Assembly (NCBI GenBank): GCA_021786915.1
Contig: JAJYMP010000390.1
Location: 1 to 7,179, forward strand
Source of the DNA: Chloroflexota bacterium
GTDB lineage: Bacteria > Chloroflexota > Limnocylindria > Limnocylindrales > CSP1-4
Direction of reading: 5' to 3'
Length of the DNA: 7,179 nucleotides
Shown here: positions 5,885 through 7,179 of the stretch, one piece after another
How positions within the stretch are numbered: the first letter of the stretch is position 1
How the letters are laid out: each line of letters opens with the position of its first letter
Made by a program: the position numbers and the translations under genes
Notes under the pieces: generated by a model
Databases searched by the model: none
Seen by the model: only the letters and a program-made list of their open reading frames with translations
Told to the model about the DNA's origin: nothing

Positions 5885-6625
5885 TCAAGGAGCGGCGCTG
5901 GCCGGGAGCCCGATGGTGAGCTCGCCGACGACGGTGCGGCCGTCGGAAGCGTAGACGCGGACGGAACGGCCCGTGCCGGAATGGCCGCCGACCTGGAGCG
6001 ATGTGGGGGTCGGCACGAAGAGGTCCCGGCTGTAGACATATCCCGCTCGACCGTTGGTGGCGATCGCCGCCACTAGATCGGGCGTCCCGCGGCCGTTGGC
6101 GACTCCGAAAGTGAGCCCGTCGGCATTCACACCCCACGCGGTATCGGACACCCGTGCGTAGGTCGCGGTGAGCCGCCACCTCTCGCCGGGGCCGGCACTA
6201 ATCGTCGTGGAGTGCATGCCGGGCGCGACGGCCAGGTGCCAGGCCATCGCGCCACTGCCTGCCGCTGCCGCGTCGCACACGAGCGACGCGCCGTCTGCTG
6301 TCAGGAAGGTCCCCGACGTGAGGCACGTCAGGTTGATCTCCAGGTCGGTCGCGCCCTGGGGCGCGACGCCCAACTCGATGGTCTGGATCCCCTCGCCCGT
6401 GGCTGTCGTGCTGCTCGCCAGCTCCGCGATGTCTGGGCTGCCGGGTAGCAGGACGGCCGCGGCCACCGCCCCTGACGCGGCACCCACGAGGAAGACCAGA
6501 CAGGCAACGGCAGCCCACGCGAGACGCCGCACACGGCGGGGAGACCGAGCGGGCGCCGACCCGGCGTAGTCCACCAGCGCATCACGCAGCGCCGTCGCGT
6601 AGCGATCGTTCATGCGCACGGTCAT
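5885..6625 (-). CDS. Single-pass membrane protein coupled to the ECF sigma factor, possible anti-sigma regulator
   Basis: 246 residues. A short N-terminal cytoplasmic part (about 1-34, MNDRYATALRDALVDYAG then Arg-rich SPRRVRR) leads to one membrane segment (about 35-60, LAWAAVACLVFLVGAASG onward) and a large outside domain (about 61-246). Two cysteines outside (101, 117) could form a disulphide. The end reads GRAGYVYSRDLFVPTP (192-207) and VRVYASDGRTVVGELTIG (222-239), resembling the secreted protein at 5212-5619. ATG 6625 overlaps the sigma-factor stop as ATGA; an in-frame ATG four codons on (6613) is an alternative. Gene order and topology suggest an anti-sigma factor. However, the inside part is much shorter than a usual anti-sigma domain and has no HxxxCxxC zinc motif, so this is an inference. 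It could instead be a membrane sensor or an exported target of the sigma factor. Confidence 0.8.
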   Translation of the reverse strand: MTVRMNDRYATALRDALVDYAGSAPARSPRRVRRLAWAAVACLVFLVGAASGAVAAAVLLPGSPDIAELASSTTATGEGIQTIELGVAPQGATDLEINLTCLTSGTFLTADGASLVCDAAAAGSGAMAWHLAVAPGMHSTTISAGPGERWRLTATYARVSDTAWGVNADGLTFGVANGRGTPDLVAAIATNGRAGYVYSRDLFVPTPTSLQVGGHSGTGRSVRVYASDGRTVVGELTIGLPASAAP

Positions 6626-7179
6626 CGCGAATCTCCCATCTGGTCAACGACAACGAGGAGGTCAGGCAAGTTCCGGCGGACCCGATCCCTCGCCCGATGC
6701 AGCCGCGTCTTTGCCGCCGCCGGGGTAATGCCCAGCGCGGCGGCCGCGTCCGCAATCGCGAAGTCCTCAAGCGCCACCAGTGCGAGCAGGGCGAGATCGG
6801 CCTCAGGGAGCTCGCGCAAGGCACGGAGGAGCCTCGGATCGAGGTCGATGGACCGGCGGTCCTCTACCGACGCCGCCTCACTTGCCCGGGGAAGCCGGGC
6901 GAGGAAGTCGCGGTGCCGCCGCTTCGCACGCGAGGAGTTACGGGCAAGGTTTGCAGTCGTGACGAGCAGCCACGGCAGGACCGACCCTCGCACGACCCGG
7001 ACGTCCGATCGCCGCCGGAAGAGCTCCAGAAACGCCGCCGCGGCAACGTCCTCGGCGTCCGCCCACGACCCGAGCAGCCGGAGGGCGTGGGAGAAGACGC
7101 GGTCGCGATGCAGGTCGAAGATCGCCCCGAAGGCTTGGGGGTCGCCGTCGCGCGACAGCAGCCAGAGCCGCGCCTCGTC
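6622..7179 (-). CDS. ECF-type RNA polymerase sigma factor, N-terminus outside window
   Basis: 185 residues are visible, in a frame still open at the right edge; only a few N-terminal residues are probably missing. Region 2 (about 16-57) includes AFGAIFDLHRDRVFSHALRL (16-35) and the core-binding motif DAEDVAAAAFLELFRRR (41-57). A linker rich in charged residues follows. Region 4 (about 118-170) is a helix-turn-helix: LRALRELPEADLALLAL, then DAAAALGITPAAAKTRLHRA (144-163) and the closing RDRVRR, which reads the -35 element in this family. ECF factors direct RNA polymerase to a small regulon and are usually held by a co-encoded membrane regulator, which fits the overlapping downstream gene. Its own promoter lies outside the window. 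The targets are unknown; the convergent secreted pair is a candidate by proximity only. Confidence 0.92.
   Translation of the reverse strand, partial: DEARLWLLSRDGDPQAFGAIFDLHRDRVFSHALRLLGSWADAEDVAAAAFLELFRRRSDVRVVRGSVLPWLLVTTANLARNSSRAKRRHRDFLARLPRASEAASVEDRRSIDLDPRLLRALRELPEADLALLALVALEDFAIADAAAALGITPAAAKTRLHRARDRVRRNLPDLLVVVDQMGDSR

Overview
The window is high-GC bacterial DNA, probably from an actinobacterium, a Chloroflexota member or a similar high-GC soil or freshwater lineage. This rests only on base composition, GTG starts, an ECF sigma factor and the large serine recombinase; no gene here fixes the taxonomy. The window divides into a left, mobile/defence half and a right, chromosomal-looking half.

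Left half (1-4107). Three genes run leftward in what looks like one operon. A very short ORF (1744-1902) overlaps by four bases the start of a 388-residue protein with a Schlafen-type AlbA_2 domain (581-1747). The 5' end of hsdM, the methyltransferase subunit of a type I restriction-modification system (498 down to the window edge), follows 82 bases later. A roughly 420-base divergent region with several perfect dyads separates this operon from a rightward large serine recombinase (2326-4107). A cargo of restriction-modification and AlbA_2 genes beside a large serine recombinase suggests a defence-bearing integrative element. Near the 3' end of the recombinase ORF, on the opposite strand, lies a degraded copy of the 3' end of a tRNA, most like tRNA-Pro. 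It is a candidate attachment-site scar.

Right half (4108-7179). After about 570 bases with no convincing gene, two small secreted proteins of unknown function form a tight rightward pair (4677-5201 and 5212-5619). A nested GC-rich stem follows and may act as a terminator. Converging on them from the right edge are an ECF-type sigma factor (start outside the window) and a single-pass membrane protein overlapping it by ATGA, which is the usual layout of a sigma factor and its regulator. The extracytoplasmic part of that membrane protein ends in a motif (GYV..SRD ... TVVG) that also occurs in the secreted protein at 5212-5619. This hints that the two convergent units belong to one envelope process.

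No CRISPR array, intact tRNA, rRNA or insertion sequence was seen.
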